From DATBMY01 sp036554605 (GTDB lineage: Bacteria > Acidobacteriota > Blastocatellia > UBA7656), in NCBI GenBank assembly GCA_036554605.1, contig DATBMY010000033.1:1-11441 (forward strand): a stretch of 11,441 nt of DNA. Reading direction: 5' to 3'. The position numbers and the translations under genes were made by a program. This document shows, in pieces, positions 5,379 to 11,441 of this stretch. The notes beneath the pieces were generated by a model. That model was given only the letters and a program-made list of their open reading frames with translations, was not told the origin of the DNA and did not search any database. Positions within the stretch are counted from its first letter, which is position 1. Each line of letters starts with the position of its first letter.

Positions 5379-6482
5379 TCAGGGCTGCTGCGCGGCCAAG
5401 GCGCGGACGCGCTCGATGCTTTTCTGCACCGCCGGGTCACCCGTCACCGCGTAAGCCTTTTCATAAATCCGCATTGCCTGCTGATATTGCTTATCAAGCT
5501 CATAGACGTACGCGAGCTCGGAAAGCGCCGGGACCGAATCCGGCACCAGCTGTATGGTGATCTCAAGCGCCTCCATCGCCTTTCTCAATTGATTGCTGCG
5601 CGAAAGCGCGATGCCGTAAAAGAGCCACGATTGCCCGTCTTCCGTCTTCGCCCTGGCCACCTTTTCAAGCGGCTCGACCGCCCGGTCGAATTGCTGCGCC
5701 CCAAAGTAAGCGCGCCCCAAAAGCGCGGCCGTCTTCAGATCGTCGCGTTTCTCGCGCAGCCTTTCGGCTACCGCGGCGGCCTCCGTCCAGCCGCCGCTTG
5801 AAGCGTTCTTTCGCGCCTTTCGCATGAGGCTTTCGGCCAGAAGCTCCATCGCGGCCTCTTCTTCAAACCCCTGCCTGAGCGCGTCGCGAAGCGCCGTTAT
5901 GGCGCGGTCGTCATCTTCCCGCTTGAAATATATGACGCCGAGATAATAGGAATTCGCGGCCGCATCTTTCGAGCTGTCGGGGGCGGCCGATTTCGCCGCG
6001 CCCAGAAGCGGTATGGCCTCGTCGTAGCGCTCAAGGAAAAAATATGATCGCGCGAGCGCCGCCTTCGCAAAGAGGTCGACCTCACGCCGAGCTTTGCTCG
6101 TAAGCTCCATATATTTCTTAAGCGGCTCGACCGCGCGGTCATAACGGCCCGCAAGGTAGTGCGATAGCCCTATGGTAAAGTGGGCGCCGGCTATCTCCTT
6201 GCTTTCCGGCTCCTGTATCTCAAGCAGATCGATCGCCCGCCGCAGCGGCAGTTCTACGCGGTCGTATCGCTTCAGCTGGTACTCGCACAGCCCTATGTAG
6301 TACCAGGCGGCGGCCTCGCCGGGCCGGTCGTGAGTCACGTCCTGAAACTCCGCGAGCGCCGCCCGGTAATCGCCCCTGGTGTAAAGCGCGACCGCGCGCG
6401 CGTAGTCGGAGGCTTCGGCCACGGACGAAAGCAGGATAGCCAGCAAGGCGGCGGCGCAGATTTTGCTCAGTCGGGATTGCAT
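5379..6482 (-). CDS. Exported TPR-repeat protein
   Basis: The protein is 367 residues when started at 6482. That start gives a clear signal peptide (MQSRLSKIC, hydrophobic run AALLAILLSSV, cleavage about after AEA at residue 23). A longer frame to 6599 is open, but its extra 39 residues are encoded partly by the palindromic repeat at 6543-6598 and begin MECGDLSPLW, so they are not believable. No strong ribosome binding site precedes 6482. The mature protein is almost entirely TPR helices, such as YARAVALYTRGDYRAALAEF and later AMEALEITIQLVPDSVPALS. It is likely periplasmic and used for protein-protein contacts. It has no catalytic domain, and the neighbours do not reveal the partner. Confidence 0.88.
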   Translation of the reverse strand: MQSRLSKICAAALLAILLSSVAEASDYARAVALYTRGDYRAALAEFQDVTHDRPGEAAAWYYIGLCEYQLKRYDRVELPLRRAIDLLEIQEPESKEIAGAHFTIGLSHYLAGRYDRAVEPLKKYMELTSKARREVDLFAKAALARSYFFLERYDEAIPLLGAAKSAAPDSSKDAAANSYYLGVIYFKREDDDRAITALRDALRQGFEEEAAMELLAESLMRKARKNASSGGWTEAAAVAERLREKRDDLKTAALLGRAYFGAQQFDRAVEPLEKVARAKTEDGQSWLFYGIALSRSNQLRKAMEALEITIQLVPDSVPALSELAYVYELDKQYQQAMRIYEKAYAVTGDPAVQKSIERVRALAAQQP

Positions 6483-6542
6483 CGCTGAAGGATTATTACA
6501 CGCCCGGCCCGCGTTATAGAAGGGTAGAGACGGGTAGTGATT

Positions 6543-6598
6543 CGCAGTGCTCCGACTTGTCGGCTCTGACCAAAGCGGCGACAAGTCGCCGCACTCCA
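6543..6598 (-). repeat. Palindromic intergenic element, copy B
   Basis: Read on the minus strand, this copy starts TGGAGTGCGGCGACTTGTCG and ends with AGTCGGAGCACT, like copy A at 4719-4816 but shorter in the middle. It contains a perfect 8-bp hairpin GCGGCGAC-AA-GTCGCCGC (6575-6592) and a smaller CCGAC/GTCGG stem at 6552-6563. It lies between the 3' end of the LysR gene and the 5' end of the TPR gene. It may serve as a transcription attenuator or be a mobile repeat remnant. Confidence 0.68.
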
Positions 6599-6608
6599 AA
6601 ATCCGCCA

Positions 6609-7526
6609 TCATTCGCCCGGCGCGCCGCTACCCGTAGAGCGGCCTATATAAGCGCGGCAGAGCTTAATAAAAGTTTCGAGCGCCGGGGCTACGTAATCGC
6701 TTTTGAGATAAGCCACGCCGAATTCCCATTTCAAATTCAGGTCTCTCACCGGCACCGCGCTCACCCTTCCGCGCGCGACATCGGTGCGGACCGACCCGCG
6801 CGGTTGCACCGTCACGCCGAAACCGAGCTCGACCATCTTGACTATGGCTTCGGTGCGCTGAAGCTCCATGACTATGTTCGGGTGAAGGCCGCTCTTCTCA
6901 AGAAAAAGATCGAACAGCCGCCGGGTGTTGCCGCCCTTCTCGCCAAGTATGAGCGGCTCGCTCGTCAGCTCTTCGGCGGAAATGACCCGGGCGCGCGCGA
7001 AGCGGTGGCGCGGGTTCATGACGGCAACGAGCCGGTCGCTGCGCAGCGTCTCCGTGTGAATGTCGGAGTGCTCCACGGGCAGCGAGACGAGCCCCACGTC
7101 GCGGTCCCCCCCGATTATCTGCTCGATGATCCACTCGCTCGTGCCGCCGATGACCGAAAGGTCGAGCAGCGCGTACTGCCGCTTTATATGACTGAGTATT
7201 TCGGGCAGCGGGTGGACGGTGATTGCGGTCGAGGCGACGCCGATATGCAGGCGCGCGCGCGTCGGGCCGCCGAGCATCGCTATTTCGGCCTTGGCCGCGT
7301 CGTGCGCTCCAAGTATGCGCTCGGCGTGCGCGAGCAGCGCGCGGCCCGCTTCCGTGAGATAGAGCTTTTTATTGACGCGCAGGAAAAGCGGAGTGCCTAC
7401 CTCTTCTTCCAGCTGTCGTATGTGGACGCTGACGGCAGCCTGCGTAAGATGTATGCGCGCCGCGGCGGCCGTGAACGATCCCGCGTCGGCAACCGCTTTG
7501 AAGGTGTTGAGCAGTCTGATCTCCAT
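6609..7526 (-). CDS. LysR-type transcriptional regulator
   Basis: This 305-residue DNA-binding regulator starts at MEIRLLNTFKAVADAGSF, the standard opening of the family. The frame is open further upstream to 7649, but that part overlaps the CPBP gene. The N-terminal winged helix-turn-helix covers about residues 1-60 (SFTAAAARIHLTQAAVSVHI). The effector-binding domain spans about 90-295 (IGVASTAITVHPLPEIL, then VMNPRHRFA). The effector and target are unknown. LysR genes often control a divergent neighbour, but the adjacent upstream gene here is on the same strand, so that clue is missing. The ribosome binding site is weak. A TATAAT at 7557-7562 suggests its own promoter. Confidence 0.93.
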   Translation of the reverse strand: MEIRLLNTFKAVADAGSFTAAAARIHLTQAAVSVHIRQLEEEVGTPLFLRVNKKLYLTEAGRALLAHAERILGAHDAAKAEIAMLGGPTRARLHIGVASTAITVHPLPEILSHIKRQYALLDLSVIGGTSEWIIEQIIGGDRDVGLVSLPVEHSDIHTETLRSDRLVAVMNPRHRFARARVISAEELTSEPLILGEKGGNTRRLFDLFLEKSGLHPNIVMELQRTEAIVKMVELGFGVTVQPRGSVRTDVARGRVSAVPVRDLNLKWEFGVAYLKSDYVAPALETFIKLCRAYIGRSTGSGAPGE

Positions 7527-7556
7527 AATTGAGGCAAGCGCATCACGAACACCGGA

Positions 7557-7562
7557 ATTATA
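7557..7562 (-). promoter_or_regulatory. Candidate -10 box for the LysR gene
   Basis: On the minus strand this reads TATAAT, about 30 bases before the LysR ATG and just after the CPBP stop. The expected -35 position holds nothing close to consensus. It supports independent transcription of the regulator, at low confidence. Confidence 0.38.
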
Positions 7563-7584
7563 TAACCCAACTTTTGTTTGACGT

Positions 7585-8355
7585 TTATTGGCCAGCCACT
7601 TGCGACCGCTCGACAGGCTCGGATGCAAGTTTCCCGAGCGTCCCTCCATGAATATCTATTGCGGCGTGCAGAATCATAGGAAGCCACAATGTCCCGCTGA
7701 ACCAGTACAGAAGCGCGTTAATGAGACCGGCTATCATCGTGCGGACAGCGCCGGAGACGCCCTGATATGCGTGCGCCATGCCAAAGAGCAAAGATGAAAG
7801 AAGGATCGCTCCCAGGACTCCGGCATAATGTCCCAGATACGATATGAGAAAACCTCGAAACATTATCTCCTCGCAGATACCCGCCGTGATAGAAACGGCG
7901 ACGAAGAGGTTATATTCCAGGCGGGTCCGCGGCAACAGCGCTCCTACCGACGCGGCCTCTATCTGCTCTTTTACCCGGTCGCGATACTCTTGAGAGCGGG
8001 CAGTTTTTATTATCTGCCCTATAAGAAAGGCGATGAGAATAAGAGTGATGGCGAGGCCGCCAAGAAACCGCCAGTTGAAATCTATGGCGAAACCGAGATC
8101 AGCCACCGCCCGCCCCTGATAAACCCATGCGCCAAGCACCAGAGCGGCTCCCAACCAGAGAATGGCGATTACTTCGGAGTACTCGCGGGTGAGCACGCCG
8201 GGCTTTCCAGAAGAGGAGTCGCGTTGAAGAGCCGGATAAGTGAGCAGGGAATAGACCGGTAAGACAATGACAAACAGGGCCACAAGGACATGGTCAATCA
8301 CTGTCGGGTTATCGAGGATATATAAGTCCATTTTGGTACTGCTCAACCCCGCCAT
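7585..8355 (-). CDS. CPBP-family intramembrane metalloprotease
   Basis: This is a multi-spanning membrane protein of 256 residues (248 if the second ATG at 8331 is used; neither start has a good ribosome binding site). All three motifs of the CPBP (Abi/Rce1-like, type II) family are present: EEIMFRG (Glu162, Glu163, Arg167), FGMAH (Phe191, His195), and HAAIDIHGG (His230, Asp234). Hydrophobic segments lie at about 20-40, 62-80, 97-116, 148-160, 168-193 and 205-228. The complete motif set suggests an active protease acting inside the membrane. Bacterial members have been linked to bacteriocin self-immunity and peptide processing, but no bacteriocin cluster is adjacent. With the first ATG it overlaps the end of the Gfo/Idh/MocA gene by 13 bases, so translation may be coupled. 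Confidence 0.9.
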   Translation of the reverse strand: MAGLSSTKMDLYILDNPTVIDHVLVALFVIVLPVYSLLTYPALQRDSSSGKPGVLTREYSEVIAILWLGAALVLGAWVYQGRAVADLGFAIDFNWRFLGGLAITLILIAFLIGQIIKTARSQEYRDRVKEQIEAASVGALLPRTRLEYNLFVAVSITAGICEEIMFRGFLISYLGHYAGVLGAILLSSLLFGMAHAYQGVSGAVRTMIAGLINALLYWFSGTLWLPMILHAAIDIHGGTLGKLASEPVERSQVAGQ

Positions 8356-9584
8356 TGGCCGCGAGCGACGGCTGGTATATATGTCTCAAGACCCGCGGGT
8401 TTAAACTCAATCGTTTTTTCCTGCTCGGCGCTCATATAAGCGGTCATCAAAAGCTCGGTCACCTCAAGCCCGCTATGGAAATTCTCCTCGGGCTGACGGC
8501 CGTCGAGAAAAGACTGTATGAAGTAGCGATTCTCCGCCTCGTACCCGTACTCGGCGGCCTCATTGCCCACGACGGGCATAAGCCCCTGCTCGGCATTCTG
8601 TTTTTCTACCATGTCCTCGCCAGCCGCGCCTTTTACATTGCGGCTCAAGAATAGTTTCAGACCCGAGTCGAGCGAGTTCATCGACAGCGAGTATTCCGGC
8701 CCGAGCAATTCCAGGCTCAAGCGCAGGCCCGGCCCGACGTAGCTCCACGACGTTGTCGCTTCCACTATCAGGGGATTGCCGTCCTCATCGACATAATTAA
8801 TCGTCGCGCGGGCAAAGTCTTCCGCCGGACTTTTTTTGTAATCGACCTCCGCGCCCATGATTTCCTGAAGATACTTCGCGTAATCGGGGCGGGACCATTT
8901 AAGGCTTGCGATCTGCGCCGAAACTTTCACCGGGCGTATGCTTGAGCGCGGGGCGCCGGGAGGCGTGAGCATAAAACGCGCGACTTCGATGCTGTGACAC
9001 ATCATGTCGTTGAGCACGCCGCCGCCCTGAAGCTCGCCTTGCCAGAACCATGCCTTGTGCGGCCCGCTATGCTCTTCGGCCGCGCGGGCAAGATAGGGGC
9101 GGCCCGCGAGCGCCGCGGCTCGCTCCCAGATGATATTTTTCCCGCGCGTAACGCCCGGCGAGAAGATCTGGTCTTCGAGGTAGCCGTGAAGCAATCCCGC
9201 GCCTTCTACCATTTCAACCATCTGGCGCGCCTCGGCGACGTTGCGCGCGAGCGGCTTTTCGCATGCAATCGCAAGCAGCTTCCCTTTGCCCGATTCCAGC
9301 ATATCGATAATGCGGCGCATATTATCGATTCGCTGGTGATTGGGCCCGCACAGCCATATGCAATCGATTTCGGGCGCGCAGACCATCTCTTCGATCGAGT
9401 CGAAAGCGCGCGCGTCGCCTACGCGAAGATCGCGGGCAAAGCGGGCCGCCGCCTCGGCATTCTCTCCCGTAGGGCTATAGACGCCAAGCACGTCCGCGTC
9501 GCGAACTGCTATCCATGACTGTATGTGAAAACGAGTGATAAAGCCGCTGCCGATAAATCCTACGCCGAGTTTATGCGAGGTCAT
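8343..9584 (-). CDS. Gfo/Idh/MocA-family oxidoreductase
   Basis: This 413-residue NAD(P)-dependent dehydrogenase acts on sugars or related polyols. The N-terminal Rossmann fold shows GFIGSGFITRFH (residues 9-20). The family signature CEKPLARN has Glu109, Lys110 and Pro111. The GGGVLNDMMCHSIEVARF stretch (187-204) carries Asp193 and His197 at the position of the usual catalytic D-x-x-x-H. The protein is cytoplasmic, with no signal peptide. A GGAGAAGAG stretch precedes the ATG. The specific substrate cannot be told: no sugar transporter or kinase is near. It is followed directly by the CPBP protease gene and preceded, 66 bases away, by the OmpA-like gene. Confidence 0.93.
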   Translation of the reverse strand: MTSHKLGVGFIGSGFITRFHIQSWIAVRDADVLGVYSPTGENAEAAARFARDLRVGDARAFDSIEEMVCAPEIDCIWLCGPNHQRIDNMRRIIDMLESGKGKLLAIACEKPLARNVAEARQMVEMVEGAGLLHGYLEDQIFSPGVTRGKNIIWERAAALAGRPYLARAAEEHSGPHKAWFWQGELQGGGVLNDMMCHSIEVARFMLTPPGAPRSSIRPVKVSAQIASLKWSRPDYAKYLQEIMGAEVDYKKSPAEDFARATINYVDEDGNPLIVEATTSWSYVGPGLRLSLELLGPEYSLSMNSLDSGLKLFLSRNVKGAAGEDMVEKQNAEQGLMPVVGNEAAEYGYEAENRYFIQSFLDGRQPEENFHSGLEVTELLMTAYMSAEQEKTIEFKPAGLETYIPAVARGQWRG

Positions 9585-9650
9585 TGATGATCTCTTCTCC
9601 TGATATCCGCATCAAGCAAAACCGACTCGCGCGGGCTCCTTTGGAATATT

Positions 9651-10475
9651 CTATTTTTTGACTATCTCTACGCGGCGGTTCTTGGCGCGGCCCTCTTCGG
9701 TCCTGTTGTCGGCGACGGGGCGCTCCTGCCCGTAGCCGACCGCTTCCATCCGGTTGGGATTTATCCCTGAAGCGGCGACGGCGGCGGCGACGGCCTTTGC
9801 TCGGGCATCCGACAGCGTCTTGTTGGCCGCGGGGCTTCCGGTGCTGTCAGTATGCCCTTCGACGCCTACGCGCAGGTCGGGCCGTTTCTTTAAGAGCAAA
9901 ACGATCTCATCGATTACAGGGTTGGATTCCGGCAGGATCTCCGCCTTGCCCGTCGCGAAGTGAATATCGAGCGCGATGAATCCATCCTTGTCGATGGCCG
10001 CCGCCATCGCATCAGCCCTGATGACCTGCTTCATCGGCTCGCGCTCGATGATGTGCAGAAAGTAATAACGACCGGCGACTTTCGTCGAGGCCTGTATTTC
10101 AGCCCAGACTTCGACGCCATCGCGCGTGGCTTTCATAACGCTGACGTTATCGTCGGAATAGACGACCTGGCCGCCCGCCGATTTGATGGCGTTCTCGTAG
10201 TTGCGGCGTATGGCCAGACCACCCGGATGCTGAGTCGTGTCCCGCAAGTAGTAATGAATGCGAGTATACTTGCCCTCTATCTCTTGAGGCGGGCGCGTTC
10301 GAAATTTGTATGAGCTAAAGCCCTGCTGCTGGTAGTTGGAGATATTATAGCCGGGCATGCGATTCGGAAATAGCGGATGATCGGAGCTGCCCCTCACGTC
10401 CTGCCGGGCCTCGGCGGAAATCGCTGCGCATGCTATAACGAAAACGGTGAAAAGGAAGTAGCGTCCAGTTTTCAT
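9651..10475 (-). CDS. OmpA-family peptidoglycan-binding outer-membrane-associated protein
   Basis: The protein has 274 residues. A signal peptide covers residues 1-23 (MKTGRYFLFTVFVIACAAIS, cleavage about after AEA). The N-terminal half (SDHPLFPNRMPGYNISNYQ, then an IHYYL-type beta/alpha region to about 150) resembles the DUF4892-like part of similar acidobacterial and proteobacterial proteins. The C-terminal OmpA domain runs from about 165 to the end: IHFATGKAEI, EGHTDSTGS with Asp210, LSDARAKAV with Arg225, VGYGQERP and NRRVEIV. Asp210 and Arg225 have the spacing of the residues that hold diaminopimelate in OmpA, so peptidoglycan binding is expected. This supports a Gram-negative-type envelope. 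No good ribosome binding site precedes the start. Confidence 0.92.
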   Translation of the reverse strand: MKTGRYFLFTVFVIACAAISAEARQDVRGSSDHPLFPNRMPGYNISNYQQQGFSSYKFRTRPPQEIEGKYTRIHYYLRDTTQHPGGLAIRRNYENAIKSAGGQVVYSDDNVSVMKATRDGVEVWAEIQASTKVAGRYYFLHIIEREPMKQVIRADAMAAAIDKDGFIALDIHFATGKAEILPESNPVIDEIVLLLKKRPDLRVGVEGHTDSTGSPAANKTLSDARAKAVAAAVAASGINPNRMEAVGYGQERPVADNRTEEGRAKNRRVEIVKK

Positions 10476-10547
10476 GCGCCGATTCTAGAACAAAGCAGCT
10501 ACCGGCGCAAACAAGAGCGGCGACAGGATAGCCCAAAGTCCGGACTC

Positions 10548-11441
10548 TTAATTGTCACGCTCGAAGAATTCGCCGAGCAGGTGATCAACCTGTAGAAGCC
10601 CCCGGCGGGTCAGCTCGACCTTTCCGTTGTTGCGCTTGAGGAACTCTCCCGTTTCCAGTCGTTCGTAAACGGGCTGAAACTCTCTCCACACGTCGACGCC
10701 GAACTTATCGTGGAAATACCCCGTATCAAGCAAGCCCGTCTTTAGCTGAAGGATCATCTCGCGCACGAGTCTCTGCTTTGGCGTCAAAGGCAGCGCGCGC
10801 CATAACTGCAACTGGTCTGTGTCGAGCAGGCGGACGTACTCTTCAAGGTTCCTGGCGTTTTGATAATTAACCCCGCCGAAATGTGAGAAGGATGAGACGC
10901 CGAGCCCTATCATATCGCCCCCATGCCATAACGCGTCGGTGTATATGAACCGGCATGGCTTCTTCGTGGTAGCCAGCGTATAGGCGCTCGCCACGCGAAA
11001 ACCTGCTTGTTGGAACTGCTCGAAGGCGTAATCGACCCACCGCCGCTTCATGGGCCAGTCGGCGATTGGAGATTCGATGCCGTTCTTGATCATATCTTGC
11101 GAGATCAGCGTATTGTAAGGAAGCTCCATCTGGTATATGGTCACCGAATCAGGCTCAAGCTCCAGGGCGCGGCGAACCGTTTCTCGCCATCTATCTTCCG
11201 ATTCTCCCATCATACCGGCGATGAGATCGATGTTTATCTGGGGGAAATCCACCTCTCTGGCCCAGGCATAGGCGCGATATATTTCCGCCGACAGGTGGGC
11301 GCGGCCGTTTGCCTTCAAGATCTCATCATCAAAATGTTCGATCCCCAGGCTGAGCCGGGTGACGCCGATCTGTTTGAGCATTTCGAGCTTGGATTTATGC
11401 AGCGTGCCCGGCTCGCACTCGAACGTGACCTCTTCGGCATT
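10548..11441 (-). CDS. Radical SAM HemN/HemW-like protein (5' part outside window)
   Basis: The reading frame is open to the right edge, so this is the C-terminal 297 residues. The first internal ATG (11381) is not the real start: the upstream in-frame residues EEVTFECEPGTLHKSKLE continue the family pattern. Recognisable are the barrel motif GVTRLSLGIEHFDDEILKANGR, the NIDLIAGMMGESEDRW strand, GLGVSSFSHFGG, and a C-terminal HemN_C winged-helix domain (TPKQRLVREMILQLKTG through TRRGLLQVDHLL). The CxxxCxxC iron-sulfur cluster motif lies outside the window. HemN makes haem by oxidising coproporphyrinogen III and HemW carries haem; the region seen does not decide between these or a diverged relative. 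It reads toward the OmpA gene, with a 72-base gap. Confidence 0.88.
   Translation of the reverse strand, partial: NAEEVTFECEPGTLHKSKLEMLKQIGVTRLSLGIEHFDDEILKANGRAHLSAEIYRAYAWAREVDFPQINIDLIAGMMGESEDRWRETVRRALELEPDSVTIYQMELPYNTLISQDMIKNGIESPIADWPMKRRWVDYAFEQFQQAGFRVASAYTLATTKKPCRFIYTDALWHGGDMIGLGVSSFSHFGGVNYQNARNLEEYVRLLDTDQLQLWRALPLTPKQRLVREMILQLKTGLLDTGYFHDKFGVDVWREFQPVYERLETGEFLKRNNGKVELTRRGLLQVDHLLGEFFERDN

Noticed and set aside
6483..6599. Longer N-terminus for the exported TPR protein
   Set aside because: The added residues are encoded partly by palindromic element B and would bury the signal peptide.
6804..7532. 242-codon plus-strand frame opposite the LysR gene
   Set aside because: It is a shadow frame with biased composition. 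The minus strand has a complete LysR protein.
8994..9518. 174-codon plus-strand frame opposite the oxidoreductase
   Set aside because: It is a shadow of the Gfo/Idh/MocA gene, with no recognisable domain or ribosome binding site.

Overview
This window looks like chromosomal DNA from a GC-rich free-living bacterium, most likely an acidobacterium of the Blastocatellia type. That is an inference from gene content: a Ser/Thr kinase fused to a TolB-like domain and TPRs, an ECF sigma factor of the kind that travels with such kinases, and dispersed GGAGTG/CACTCC palindromes between genes. No 16S or other marker gene is present. Isoleucine is unusually often encoded by ATA.

Left part (1-3854). A cytoplasmic Ser/Thr kinase-TolB-TPR protein (266-2815) and an ECF sigma factor (3270-3854) lie on the plus strand. 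Three tiny genes, too short for ordinary gene callers, are on the minus strand in front of them. Each encodes a 16-residue basic, Gly-rich peptide: MRIKTNVKGGGTISTT at 49-99, MKIKSKVKAGGLLISD at 2940-2990 and MKIKSNLKGGGLLISD at 3047-3097. All three have purine-rich ribosome binding sites at the right distance, and they differ from one another largely by synonymous changes. A 30-bp block that is 25/30 identical sits between peptide 1 and the kinase, and again between peptide 3 and the sigma factor. The same layout therefore occurs twice: peptide gene(s), shared block, divergent signalling gene. The sigma factor lacks the usual acidic residues in region 2.2 and has Thr residues there, which would suit control by phosphorylation. 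This left part is the best candidate in the window for an undescribed system.

Middle (3855-6600). A creatininase-family metallohydrolase with a signal peptide (minus) is divergent from a small STAS anti-sigma-factor antagonist (plus). The STAS gene converges on an exported TPR protein (minus). Two copies of a palindromic intergenic element lie here.

Right part (6600-11441). This is a minus-strand run. In transcription order it holds a radical SAM HemN/HemW-like protein cut by the window edge, an OmpA-family peptidoglycan-binding protein, a Gfo/Idh/MocA oxidoreductase, a CPBP intramembrane protease overlapping it by a few bases, and a LysR-type regulator. The mixed functions suggest adjacency rather than one pathway.

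No tRNA, rRNA, CRISPR array, transposase or phage gene was seen.
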